Below are positions 1 through 7,730 of a stretch of 64,000 nucleotides of DNA, piece after piece. The notes under the pieces are model-generated. The model did no database searches, had not been told where the DNA came from, and was given only the letters and a program-made list of their open reading frames with translations. Positions within the stretch are counted from its first letter, which is position 1. Each line of letters starts with the position of its first letter. The position numbers and the translations under genes were made by a program. The DNA comes from Jiella pacifica (lineage in GTDB: Bacteria; Pseudomonadota; Alphaproteobacteria; Rhizobiales; Rhizobiaceae), in the NCBI RefSeq assembly GCF_010500815.1, contig NZ_JAAAMG010000007.1, positions 62,001-126,000 of the forward strand. Direction: 5' to 3'.

Positions 1-355
1 GGTGGCGCTCGGCGAGACGCTCGAACAGATACATGAAGGAGCCGTAGAAGAACGGATCGCCCTCGCAGAGGACGGCGACGTCCTCGTCCCGATCGAGCCT
101 TGCAGCGATCGCCTCGGCCGCCCGGTCGTAGACCTCGGTCGCCGGAAAGCGCTCGACGCGCATCGGCACGACGATCGGGATCTCGTCCTGGTCCCCGGTG
201 AGGAAGCCGGCGACGATGGCGCGGGCGAAGCTCGTGCCGTGGTCGGGCGCCGGATAGGCGACGACCGGAGAGGCCTTCAGGATCCGCAGCGCCTTCAGCG
301 TCAACAGCTCCGGATCACCCGGGCCGACGCCGAGGCCGTAGAGAGTGCCGCTCAT
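1..355 (-). CDS. cobI: Precorrin-2 C20-methyltransferase, N-terminal part (cut by window edge)
   Basis: The first ~118 residues of a SAM-dependent corrinoid methyltransferase are present and the rest lies left of position 1. The start region reads MSGTLYGLGVGPGDPELLTLKA, cut here to its key features: the GxGxGDPE SAM-binding loop of the CobI/CbiL tetrapyrrole methylase family at residues 8-15, and a later CEGDPFFYGSF motif typical of the second glycine-rich loop. The enzyme would methylate C20 of precorrin-2 (or its cobalt form) in cobalamin synthesis. The start codon overlaps the cobL stop by four bases (ATGA), so translation is probably coupled. Sequence alone does not separate CobI (aerobic) from CbiL (anaerobic). 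Confidence 0.9.
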   Translation of the reverse strand, partial: MSGTLYGLGVGPGDPELLTLKALRILKASPVVAYPAPDHGTSFARAIVAGFLTGDQDEIPIVVPMRVERFPATEVYDRAAEAIAARLDRDEDVAVLCEGDPFFYGSFMYLFERLAERH

Positions 356-1665
356 CCGGCCTGTCCCGGGCTCGCCTGGGGCCTCGGATGGGGTTTCGAC
401 AGGTGCCAATGGACAACGGGCATCGCCGGCTTGAAGCCGCGGAACGGCCCGACCGTTTCGGCCCGGTCGATGGCGATGCGCATCAGCTCGCCGCCGAGCC
501 GGCCGTGAAGGTCGATCAGGATCGCCTCCGATTCCAGCGTCACCGCATGGGCGACCATGCGTCCGCCCGGCTTCAGCGCGTTCCACGCCTCCTCGAAGAC
601 GCCATCCGACAAGCCGCCGCCGATGAAAATCGCGTCGGGGACCTCGAGCCCGGCATAGGCCTCAGGCGCCTGCCCCTCGACGAGCAGAAGTTCCGGCACG
701 CCGAGCGTCGCGGCGTTTTCGGCGATCATCGCGCAACGCTCGGGCTTCGGCTCGATGGCGACGGCCCGGGCGCGCGGCGCGGCCCGCAGCCATTCGACGG
801 CGATCGAGCCGGCGCCGGCGCCGACGTCCCACAGAAGCGCGCCCGGCATCGGCTCGAGCGCGGCGATCGCCAGGGCCCTGAGCGTGCGCTTGGTCATCTT
901 GCCGTCGTGGACGAAGGCGTCGTCCGGCAGGCCGGCGACGATCGGACGCGGCGTCGCGGCCCGCCCGGCGACGCATTCGACGGCGACGAGATTAAGGTCG
1001 GCCCCGTCCTCAATGTCGTAGCCGGCCGCCAGGGTCTCGCGGATGGTCTCGCGCTCGCCGCCGAGATGTTCGAGCACCACCAGCCGGCTCTGGCCGAAGC
1101 CGCGGCTGGTGAGAAGCCGGGCGATCTCGCGGGGGGAGCCGGCGTTCTCGGAGAGGATCAGCAGCCGCTCGGCCGGAAAGAGGTGCCGCGACAGCTGATC
1201 GACTGGCCGGCCGTGGACGGTGAGGCAGGCGGTCATCTGGATCGGCCAGCCGAGCTTGGCGGCGGCAAGCGAGAAGGCCGACGGCGCCGGCAGCACCCGC
1301 ATCTCGCCAGGCCCGACATGGCGCGCGAGCGTCGCCCCGACACCGAACCACATGGGATCGCCGGTGGCGAGCACGACGGTCGGCGTGCCGGCGCGCGCGC
1401 GCAGCCGGTCGAGCGCGGCGGTGAAAGGCTTGTCCCACAGGATCGTCTCGGCCCGAGTCTCGCCGAGCATGGCAAGATGCCGTTCGCCGCCGAAGATCGT
1501 CCCGGCCCGGTCGATGGCGTCGAGCGCCTCGCCGGTCAGCGATGAAAGGCCGCCATCGCCGATGCCGACGACCGTCAGCCAGGGGCGGTCAGCCTCCGGG
1601 CGAGGCCGCTCGTCGCTGCCCGTCTGGTCTTTGCCGGCAAGCCAGGGGCGGACAGGATCGCTCAT
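352..1665 (-). CDS. cobL: Precorrin-6Y C5,15-methyltransferase (decarboxylating)
   Basis: This 437-residue two-domain enzyme has the usual length for CobL. The N-terminal CbiE-like tetrapyrrole methylase domain begins at about residue 28 with VVGIGDGGLSSL and carries VLATGDPMWFGVG. The C-terminal CbiT-like domain (about 245-420) has the class I SAM motif LLWDVGAGAGSIAVEW. CobL methylates C5 and C15 and decarboxylates the C12 side chain, giving precorrin-8X, the substrate of the CobH domain encoded just upstream. Its start overlaps the upstream stop by four bases (ATGA), and its own stop overlaps cobI in the same way, so cobH-cobL-cobI form a coupled operon. The fused CbiE-CbiT form is typical of the aerobic pathway. 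Confidence 0.95.
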   Translation of the reverse strand: MSDPVRPWLAGKDQTGSDERPRPEADRPWLTVVGIGDGGLSSLTGEALDAIDRAGTIFGGERHLAMLGETRAETILWDKPFTAALDRLRARAGTPTVVLATGDPMWFGVGATLARHVGPGEMRVLPAPSAFSLAAAKLGWPIQMTACLTVHGRPVDQLSRHLFPAERLLILSENAGSPREIARLLTSRGFGQSRLVVLEHLGGERETIRETLAAGYDIEDGADLNLVAVECVAGRAATPRPIVAGLPDDAFVHDGKMTKRTLRALAIAALEPMPGALLWDVGAGAGSIAVEWLRAAPRARAVAIEPKPERCAMIAENAATLGVPELLLVEGQAPEAYAGLEVPDAIFIGGGLSDGVFEEAWNALKPGGRMVAHAVTLESEAILIDLHGRLGGELMRIAIDRAETVGPFRGFKPAMPVVHWHLSKPHPRPQASPGQAG

Positions 1666-3239
1666 GGCTCCTTCGTCCCGATGGCGAGCGCGTTGACGGC
1701 CGCGGCCGCCAGCGCCGAGCCGCCGCGGCGGCCGGACAAGGTGACGAACGGAACGCCGCGGGAATCGGCGAGGAGCGCGGCCTTCGATTCGGCGGCGCCG
1801 ACGAAGCCGACGGGCATGCCGACGATCAGCGCCGGCCGCGGCGCGCCTTCATCCAGGCGTTCGAGCAGGCGGAACAGAGCGGTCGGCGCATTGCCGATGG
1901 CGACCACCGCCCCTTCCAGCAGATCGTCGCTCCAGAGATCCACCTGGGCGGCCGAGCGGGTGGTGGCGTTCTTCTCGGCGATGCGCCGGGTGCGCGGGTC
2001 GGTCAGCCGGCAGACGATCTTGTTCTGCTGTTTCAGATTGGCGGAGATGATGCCGTGGGCGACCATTTCCGAATCGCAGAGGATCGGCGCGCCGGCGTCG
2101 AGCGCCGCCTGGCCTGCGGCGATGGCGCCTTCCGAGACAGCGAGATCGGCGACGATGTCGGTCATGCCGCAGGCATGGATCATCCGGACGGCCAGCGCCT
2201 CGGCTTCCTCGGGCACGGTGGAAAGATCGGCCTCCTCGCGGATGATCCGGAAGCTTTCGGCGTAGATCGCCGCCGGATCCCGCAGATAGCCGTCCTCGGC
2301 GGGGCCATTGGCGAGGTCGTCGAGACCGGCCCGGTCGGGAACGAGATTGGCCTCCCGGAGCTGGTCGAGGCCGACGATCCAGCCCTCCTCCGAGACGACC
2401 GCGGCGAGTTCCTCCTCCGAAAGGCCGCGCGGCACGTCGAGCAGCGGCGCGAAGCGGTCCGCCGCGTCGAGCCGGGCAAAGAGTTCGGCGAGGGTATCGA
2501 CCTGCGCCTCGTCGAGGCAGGACTTTTCGCCCTTTTCGATGTCGACGAGCCCGGGATAGATCTCGGCAAGCACGATCGGCGCCGAAACGGCCTCGACGAA
2601 CCGGGTCTCGAAGGGCCAGACGGCGATCTTGCCGGCAAATTCCGGGTCGGCGCGAAGGTGTTGCAGCCGGGCGATGCCGGTGATCGCCTGACTGCCGACC
2701 GAGCCGGTGAAGTTCAGCTTCCAGACCGGCTGGGCCTTGACTGTCCGCGCCTCGGCGAGGCGCTTTTCTGGCAGAGCCGTCGGATAGGGATCGGGCTTGG
2801 CGACGGACAGCCCCGGCACCTCCTGATGCATCGGCCGGCCCCAATACATCGGGGCGAAGGAGAGCCGCTCGCGATTGAGCCGCCCTGTGACCTCGAAGCG
2901 GTTGGAGAAATTGTCGTCCCGGTCCTGCATCGCCTCGGCAAAAAAGGCCCAGAGCGCCTGCCAGCCCGGCTCGCCGGTGATCGCCGCCGTTCCCCCCTGC
3001 GGATAGCCGAAGGGAAAGTCGAAGCCGGCGAAGACGGTCTTGTCCTCGGCGAGCGCGTCGCGGAAGAACTGCCTGAGCCGGGCCATCGCGGCCGAGCGGG
3101 TCGGCGGGTTCGAGGTCTCGATCATCCGCACCTCGCCGCCTTCCCGCTCGGCCAGCGCGATCCAGATCGAATCCTTGCCGGTGGTCGGCGTATTGGCGGC
3201 CGACCAGTCGACGATGGCGTAGCGGTCGAAAAGGGGCAT
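1662..3239 (-). CDS. cobH: Precorrin-8X methylmutase with an N-terminal RNase-H-like (DUF429-type) domain
   Basis: CobH is normally about 210 residues, but this protein has 525. Residues ~317-525 are the methylmutase. The segment EADLSTVP, then RMIHACGMTD with the catalytic-type His at 355, then CDSEMVAHGI and NAPTALFRLLE are CobH signatures. That domain moves the C11 methyl group to C12, giving hydrogenobyrinate. Residues 1-~300 are a separate domain with an RNase-H-like layout: YAIVDWSAA (D11), FAGFDFPFGYP (D74), AEIYPG (E226) and a helix with D248. I see this as DUF429-like from motif order; its role is unknown. No internal start with a good ribosome-binding site is needed, since one frame runs through. 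It overlaps cobL by four bases. Confidence 0.85.
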   Translation of the reverse strand: MPLFDRYAIVDWSAANTPTTGKDSIWIALAEREGGEVRMIETSNPPTRSAAMARLRQFFRDALAEDKTVFAGFDFPFGYPQGGTAAITGEPGWQALWAFFAEAMQDRDDNFSNRFEVTGRLNRERLSFAPMYWGRPMHQEVPGLSVAKPDPYPTALPEKRLAEARTVKAQPVWKLNFTGSVGSQAITGIARLQHLRADPEFAGKIAVWPFETRFVEAVSAPIVLAEIYPGLVDIEKGEKSCLDEAQVDTLAELFARLDAADRFAPLLDVPRGLSEEELAAVVSEEGWIVGLDQLREANLVPDRAGLDDLANGPAEDGYLRDPAAIYAESFRIIREEADLSTVPEEAEALAVRMIHACGMTDIVADLAVSEGAIAAGQAALDAGAPILCDSEMVAHGIISANLKQQNKIVCRLTDPRTRRIAEKNATTRSAAQVDLWSDDLLEGAVVAIGNAPTALFRLLERLDEGAPRPALIVGMPVGFVGAAESKAALLADSRGVPFVTLSGRRGGSALAAAAVNALAIGTKEP

Positions 3240-3285
3240 CGGGTCGTCTCGTCTCCTGGCGCCGGCGGCACCGACGCTCGTCTAT

Positions 3286-4446
3286 CTAGCGCATCGACCG
3301 CGGGCCGAGAGGATGGTCGGCATGCGGATAGGGATGGTGGTGGTGGTCATGACCGTGTGCCTGACCATGCCCATGCGAATGCCCGTGATCATGGGCATGA
3401 TGATGGCCGGCCTCGCCATGATGATGATCGTGGTCTTCGTGGCCATGAGCGTGGCTGTGGCCGTGATCATCGCCGTGGTGGTGGCCGTGGTCATGGGCCG
3501 GGTGGGCGTGCCCCCCGATGGCTTCGGCCCGGCAGGCGCCGGTGCAGGTCGTGTCGCACAGCTTGCAATCGGCCGACGAGCCGATGCCCTCGACGTGGTG
3601 GTGGTGGCTCTCCTGTGCGAGGCCGACCTCGGCCTCGAATCCCAGCACCTGCTCGCGATACTTGCAGAGCTGGCAGTTCATGTTGTTGGTGCCTTCGAGG
3701 ATCTCGTAGAGACGGTCCACGAAGGTCTCGACCACCAGTTCGTGGTCGCCGAGATAGGGCGCCTTGAGGAACTTGATGTCCGGATGGGCGGCCGCGACGC
3801 CGTCGGTCTGGTCGTAGATCCGCCGCACCAGGATGCCGGTGAAGAGGAAATAGGGAAAGACGACGATCCGCTTGTAGCCGAGCTTGGCGGCATGGGTGAG
3901 GCCCGGCCCGACCAGAGGAAAGGTGACGCCGGAGTAGCAGGTCTCGCCCCAGCCGAAGCCGAAGCCTTCCCACAGCATCCGCATGACCTTGGACACATTG
4001 GAGTTCGCGTCGGGGTCGGAAGCGCCTCTGCCGACGACGACCAGCATCGTGTCGTGCAGCGGCTCGCCGTCCTGCCAGCCGTCGGCCCTCAGACATTCCT
4101 TGATGCGCTCGCCGGCGGCGCGCAGCATCTTCAGGTCGATGCCGAGTTCGCGGCCGTAATGGATGGTGACGCCGTTCTCGGCGGCATAGGTGTTGAGCAC
4201 CGAGGGGATGTCGTTCTTGGCATGGCCGGCGGCAAACAACATGCCCGGCAGCGCCATGATGTCGCGCGCGCCCTCGCCCCGCAGCCGGTCGAGCCCGTCG
4301 CGGATGATCGGCTTGGCGAATTCCAGATAGCCGTAGTCGGTGTTCCAGTCCGGCAGCCGGGCCTTCAGCTTCTCGGCCAGCCCGGCGAATTCGCGCACCG
4401 CGCCCTGGTCGCGGCTGCCATGGCCGCACAGCATCAAGGCTTTCAT
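3286..4446 (-). CDS. cbiX: Sirohydrochlorin cobaltochelatase CbiX-type, histidine-rich tail
   Basis: The start at 4446 is chosen because a strong AGGAGG lies nine bases upstream; the frame stays open for 64 more codons but they look non-coding. The 386-residue protein has CGHGSRD (H9) and GHAKND (H75), the two metal-chelation histidines of CbiX/SirB enzymes that insert cobalt into sirohydrochlorin. After the two chelatase repeats come a MNCQLC pair (C258, C261), a second cysteine group (C294, C297, C301, C305), and a tail (313-378) with several dozen histidines. A His-rich region and an MxCxxC Fe-S motif are known in Bacillus megaterium CbiX. The tail may store or buffer cobalt. First gene of the operon; 46 bp separate it from the cobH fusion. 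Confidence 0.85.
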   Translation of the reverse strand: MKALMLCGHGSRDQGAVREFAGLAEKLKARLPDWNTDYGYLEFAKPIIRDGLDRLRGEGARDIMALPGMLFAAGHAKNDIPSVLNTYAAENGVTIHYGRELGIDLKMLRAAGERIKECLRADGWQDGEPLHDTMLVVVGRGASDPDANSNVSKVMRMLWEGFGFGWGETCYSGVTFPLVGPGLTHAAKLGYKRIVVFPYFLFTGILVRRIYDQTDGVAAAHPDIKFLKAPYLGDHELVVETFVDRLYEILEGTNNMNCQLCKYREQVLGFEAEVGLAQESHHHHVEGIGSSADCKLCDTTCTGACRAEAIGGHAHPAHDHGHHHGDDHGHSHAHGHEDHDHHHGEAGHHHAHDHGHSHGHGQAHGHDHHHHPYPHADHPLGPRSMR

Positions 4447-4469
4447 GATCGTCCCTCCTAGTCCGTTGA

Positions 4470-4600
4470 CGACGCCGGAGGAGCCGCGAACCCCTTTGTC
4501 GGGGATCGGCGGATCGTTCCGACAGCTCCGTCTTGGCCCCCTGCTTGGGTCGGCCGCACCGGAATCGCTTTCAGCCCCTTCGGGAGGGGCACCGTCGTTT
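4470..4600 (-). promoter_or_regulatory. Candidate cobalamin riboswitch upstream of cbiX
   Basis: On the minus strand at 4594-4555 the leader reads GGTGCCCC, loop, GGGGCTGAAAGCGA, then TCCGGTG. This matches the 5' part of the cobalamin aptamer (GGTGCC stem, GCTGAAA, GGGAA-like, CCGGTG). The rest of the aptamer is not clear: I cannot find a good GCAACTGT or B12-box match. A CCCC-GACAAA-GGGG hairpin follows at about 4507-4488 and could be an expression platform. The position in front of a cob operon supports the call; the incomplete core weakens it. Confidence 0.45.
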
Positions 4601-4689
4601 GATCGCCATGGGGTAGAGGGGAATTGTTGCGCGGTCAAACCCGAAGAGGATGGCGGCTTCGGCCGGCAGTGATCGAAGCCGCGCTTCGA

Positions 4690-5475
4690 TCACTGCCAAG
4701 CTTCGGTGAAGGCTCGGCGAAAAGCTTCCAGCGCGTCTTCCGGATACTCGGCAGCAAACGCCTCCATGCCGACAGGACCCTCATAGCCCATCATAACGAG
4801 CGCCCGCGCGATACCGGCATAGGCGATTTCGCCCGTCCCCGGCTCGCAGCGGCCGGGGACGTCGGCGACCTGGATCTCGCCGATCCAGGGCAGGGCCCTG
4901 TGGCAGAGTTCGACCAAATTCCCCTCGCCAATCTGGGCGTGATAAAGGTCGAGATTGAGCCGCAGCCCCGGCCGGTTCACCGCCGAGACGAGCGCCAGCG
5001 TATCCTCCGCCCTGGCGAAGGGGACGCCAGGATGATCGACGGCGGTGTTGAGGTTTTCCAGCGTGAAGACGACGCCCTTCTCCTCTGCGAGATCGGCGAT
5101 CCGCTCCAGGGTGTCGCGGGCTTTCAGCCACATGGCGCCGGTGACGGTCTTGCACGGTATCACCGGCAGGCCGCCCTCGCCGAGCCCGGTGCCGTGGAGG
5201 TTCAGCCGCTGAACGCCCAAGCGCAGTCCGACATCGGCGGTCTGCCGCGCCGTGCGTAGAAGCTCGGCGGCGCCCTCCTCGTCGGCGAGGCGACCGGAGA
5301 GATAACCGTTCATGATCGAAAACGTCGCGCCGGAGCGCTCCAGCATGGCGAGGTCGTGGTCCGGCCAGTTCCACAGCCCGACCTGAAAGCCGAGTTCGGT
5401 CAGGCGCTTCACCCGCCATTCCATCGGGCGGTCGCGCCACAACATCTCGGCACAGGCGGCGAGGGTGAAGGCCAC
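4690..5475 (-). CDS. Hydroxypyruvate isomerase-like TIM-barrel sugar isomerase
   Basis: This 261-residue protein belongs to the xylose-isomerase-like AP-endonuclease family 2 TIM barrels. Visible signatures are LNLHGTGLGEGG, FTLENLNTAVDHPG with its metal-binding Glu, LNLDLYHAQIGEGN, and IGEIQVADVPGRCEPGTGEI, where IQVADVPGR is close to the hydroxypyruvate isomerase (Hyi) motif. Metal ligands Glu, Asp, His and Glu are all present. It is the last gene of a minus-strand operon with iolG and a second Gfo/Idh/MocA gene, three bases after iolG. A role with inositol or related ketoses (inosose, 2-keto sugars) is inferred from context. Hydroxypyruvate itself is also possible. Confidence 0.8.
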   Translation of the reverse strand: MAFTLAACAEMLWRDRPMEWRVKRLTELGFQVGLWNWPDHDLAMLERSGATFSIMNGYLSGRLADEEGAAELLRTARQTADVGLRLGVQRLNLHGTGLGEGGLPVIPCKTVTGAMWLKARDTLERIADLAEEKGVVFTLENLNTAVDHPGVPFARAEDTLALVSAVNRPGLRLNLDLYHAQIGEGNLVELCHRALPWIGEIQVADVPGRCEPGTGEIAYAGIARALVMMGYEGPVGMEAFAAEYPEDALEAFRRAFTEAWQ

Positions 5476-5478
5476 GGG

Positions 5479-6480
5479 TCAGGCCCCCGGCAGGACGTCG
5501 GCGACGGCAACCGGCCGCCCCTCCTTCAACGAACGGTTCGCCGCCTCCGCCAGGGCGAGCGCATTGACGCCGTCTTCGACGGAGGCCGGGACAGGCTTGC
5601 CACCCTCTACTGCATCGACGAATGCGGCCCATTCGATCTGATAGGCGCGCATGTAGCGTTCGAGGAAGAAGAACATCGGCTTGGCCGAGGAGACGCCGGC
5701 GGCGGTCGACTTCACCACCGTGTTCTCGATCTCGTTGCGCGCCTCCAACATGCCGTCCGAACCGAGCAGCTCCACCCGCTGGTCGTAGCCGAAGGCGGCC
5801 CGGCGGGAGTTGCGGATGGTGGCGAGCCGGCCGTCCGCATAGGTCAGAACGACGACGGCCGTGTCGACATCGCCGGCCTCGCCGATCGCCGGATCGACCA
5901 GGGACGAACCGTGCGCCATGACGCTTTCCGGCAGCCCGAAGAGAAAGGCGCACATGTCGAAGTCGTGGATCATCATGTCGCGGTAGAGCCCGCCCGAGAC
6001 CTTGACATAGGCGACGGGCGGCGGGGCGGGATCATAGGATGTGACCGCCAGCATCTCGCCCTTGCCGACCTCGCCAGCATCGAAGGCCATCTTGATGGCG
6101 GCGAAGTTCGGATCGAAGCGGCGGTTGAAGCCCATCATCACCGGTTTCGTCGAAGCCGCCGCAATTTCCCGAACCCTCAGCGCCCGCTCCAGCGACAGGT
6201 CGATCGGCTTCTCGCAGAAGATCGCCTTGCCGGCGGCAACGCCCTTCTCGATCAGGTCGGCATGGGTATTGGTCGAAGAGGCGATCAGCATGGCGTCGAT
6301 TTCGGGATCGGCGAGGATGTCCTCGGGCGAGCGGACGGCGATGCCGTGTTCCGCCGCAAGGCTTTCCGCCGCGGCGGCGACGACGTCGGTGACGGCGACG
6401 AGTTCGGAGCGCGTGTCGGCCCGGATCGAGGCGGCGTGGACCTTGCCGATGCGGCCGGCGCCGAAGAGTGCGACTTTCAT
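5479..6480 (-). CDS. iolG: Inositol 2-dehydrogenase
   Basis: This 333-residue Gfo/Idh/MocA oxidoreductase has an N-terminal Rossmann fold, ALFGAGRIGKVHA (G7, G9, G12), and the EKP motif at 90-92. The catalytic set agrees with inositol dehydrogenase: K91, D168 and H172 (GGLYRDMMIHDFDM), with the same four-residue Asp-His spacing as in the Bacillus enzyme. It would oxidise myo-inositol to 2-keto-myo-inositol with NAD+, feeding IolE on the other strand. A GGGAGG ribosome site precedes the start. It is the middle gene of the operon divergent from iolR, presumably controlled from the shared operator. Confidence 0.9.
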   Translation of the reverse strand: MKVALFGAGRIGKVHAASIRADTRSELVAVTDVVAAAAESLAAEHGIAVRSPEDILADPEIDAMLIASSTNTHADLIEKGVAAGKAIFCEKPIDLSLERALRVREIAAASTKPVMMGFNRRFDPNFAAIKMAFDAGEVGKGEMLAVTSYDPAPPPVAYVKVSGGLYRDMMIHDFDMCAFLFGLPESVMAHGSSLVDPAIGEAGDVDTAVVVLTYADGRLATIRNSRRAAFGYDQRVELLGSDGMLEARNEIENTVVKSTAAGVSSAKPMFFFLERYMRAYQIEWAAFVDAVEGGKPVPASVEDGVNALALAEAANRSLKEGRPVAVADVLPGA

Positions 6481-6521
6481 GGATTTCCTCCCTGTCCGGC
6501 GGGGCGGACGATCGAAGCGTG

Positions 6522-7637
6522 TCAGAGCTGGACGCGCCGGCCCTCGCGGGCGGAGACGTCGATGGCGTGGATAACGGCCTCGAAGCCGAGGGCCGCCGAA
6601 AAATCGGGATGCGCCGGCTGGCCGTCGGCGATGGCGCGCAGGAAGCTGGCGACCTCGATGGTCTTCAGGTCACCAAACCCCAGTTGATGCCCGGCCGCCG
6701 GACAGAAGGCGCCATAGGGCGGGTGCTCGGGGCCGGTGAGGATGGTGCGAAAACCCTGCCGGGAGCGCTCGCCCTCGTCGACGAAGAGCTGGAGCTCGTT
6801 CATCCGCTCCTGGGAAAAGCCGATCATGCCCTTCGTCCCGTGAACTTCGAAGTCGAGCCGGTTCTTGCGGCCCCAGGCCGAGCGCGAGGTGACGAGCGTT
6901 CCCTGCGCGCCGCTGGCAAAGCGCAGGATCGCCGAGGCCGCGTCCTCGTTCTCGACGGTGCCCCGGCCGGAGCCATCGGCGAGGGGCCGGGTCTCGTGGA
7001 TGATCTGGGTGTCGGCGAGAAGGCTCTCCACCGGCCCCATCAGGCCGCAGGCCATCGAGACGAGGTGGCAGCCGAGATCGCCCAGCGTGCCGAGGCCGGC
7101 ATCCGCACGCTTCGCCCGCCACGTCCAGGCAAGCTCGGGATCGGCCTGATAGTCCTCGTCGACGATGCCGCGGAAATGCACCGGCCGGCCGATGACGCCG
7201 CCCGCGATCAGGCGCCGGGCATGGGCGAAGGCCGGGTTGTGGATGTAGTTGTAGCCGACGATGGTCGAAACGCCCGCCTCGCGGGCCGCCGCCTCCATTT
7301 CCGATGCGTCTTCCAGCGTCAGCGCCATCGGCTTTTCGCAATGGACGTGCTTGCCGGCGGCGATCGCGGCGAGCGCCATCTCCCTGTGCAGCCCGTTCGG
7401 CGTGGTGATCGAGACGATGTCGACGTCGGGGCTCGTCACCAGCGCGCGCCAGTCGCCCGTCGCGCACTGAAAGCCGAACTGGCGGGCCATCGCCTTCGCC
7501 TTGTCCGAAGGCGTGTCGCAGAGCAGCGCCAGCCGCACCTCCGGCAGATCGCCGAAGACCGCGCCGGCGGCGCGATAGGCCAGCGCATGGGCCTTGCCCA
7601 TGAAGCCGGTGCCGATGAGACCGAGACCGATCGCCAT
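6522..7637 (-). CDS. Gfo/Idh/MocA-family oxidoreductase of the inositol operon
   Basis: This is a 371-residue NAD(P)-dependent dehydrogenase. The N-terminal LGLIGTGFMGKAHA is a Rossmann nucleotide-binding loop, CEKPMALT carries the active-site Lys, and GDLGCHLVSMACGL carries the Asp/His pair. It is clearly longer than and distinct from the IolG next to it. Such second dehydrogenases in inositol clusters act on scyllo-inositol, other inositol isomers or derivatives, but the substrate cannot be read from the sequence. The start at 7637 follows GGGAGGACAT. It is the first gene of the leftward operon, with a predicted IolR operator about 30 bp upstream of its start codon. Confidence 0.85.
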   Translation of the reverse strand: MAIGLGLIGTGFMGKAHALAYRAAGAVFGDLPEVRLALLCDTPSDKAKAMARQFGFQCATGDWRALVTSPDVDIVSITTPNGLHREMALAAIAAGKHVHCEKPMALTLEDASEMEAAAREAGVSTIVGYNYIHNPAFAHARRLIAGGVIGRPVHFRGIVDEDYQADPELAWTWRAKRADAGLGTLGDLGCHLVSMACGLMGPVESLLADTQIIHETRPLADGSGRGTVENEDAASAILRFASGAQGTLVTSRSAWGRKNRLDFEVHGTKGMIGFSQERMNELQLFVDEGERSRQGFRTILTGPEHPPYGAFCPAAGHQLGFGDLKTIEVASFLRAIADGQPAHPDFSAALGFEAVIHAIDVSAREGRRVQL

Positions 7638-7665
7638 ATGTCCTCCCAGACTTGGCTCGCCGATT

Positions 7666-7681
7666 TGGAATATCTATTCCA
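7666..7681. promoter_or_regulatory. Predicted IolR operator, divergent iol promoters
   Basis: TGGAATATCTATTCCA is a perfect palindrome apart from its two central bases and fits GGAA-N6-TTCC, the motif I recall as reported for the RpiR-type IolR of Sinorhizobium meliloti. It lies in the 93-bp space between the leftward dehydrogenase operon and iolR, so one bound dimer could repress both. The same 16-bp design recurs at 8590-8605. Confidence 0.75.
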
Positions 7682-7730
7682 TCAACGGGATGCGCCTGTA
7701 TAGTGCCTCTGTCAAGACGGGAGAGATTCG

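Noticed and set aside
3313-4461. Long rightward open frame across cbiX rich in Val/Met/Ala
   Set aside because: It is the antisense of cbiX; the apparent membrane-like N-terminus comes from the complement of the histidine codons (GTG/ATG runs).
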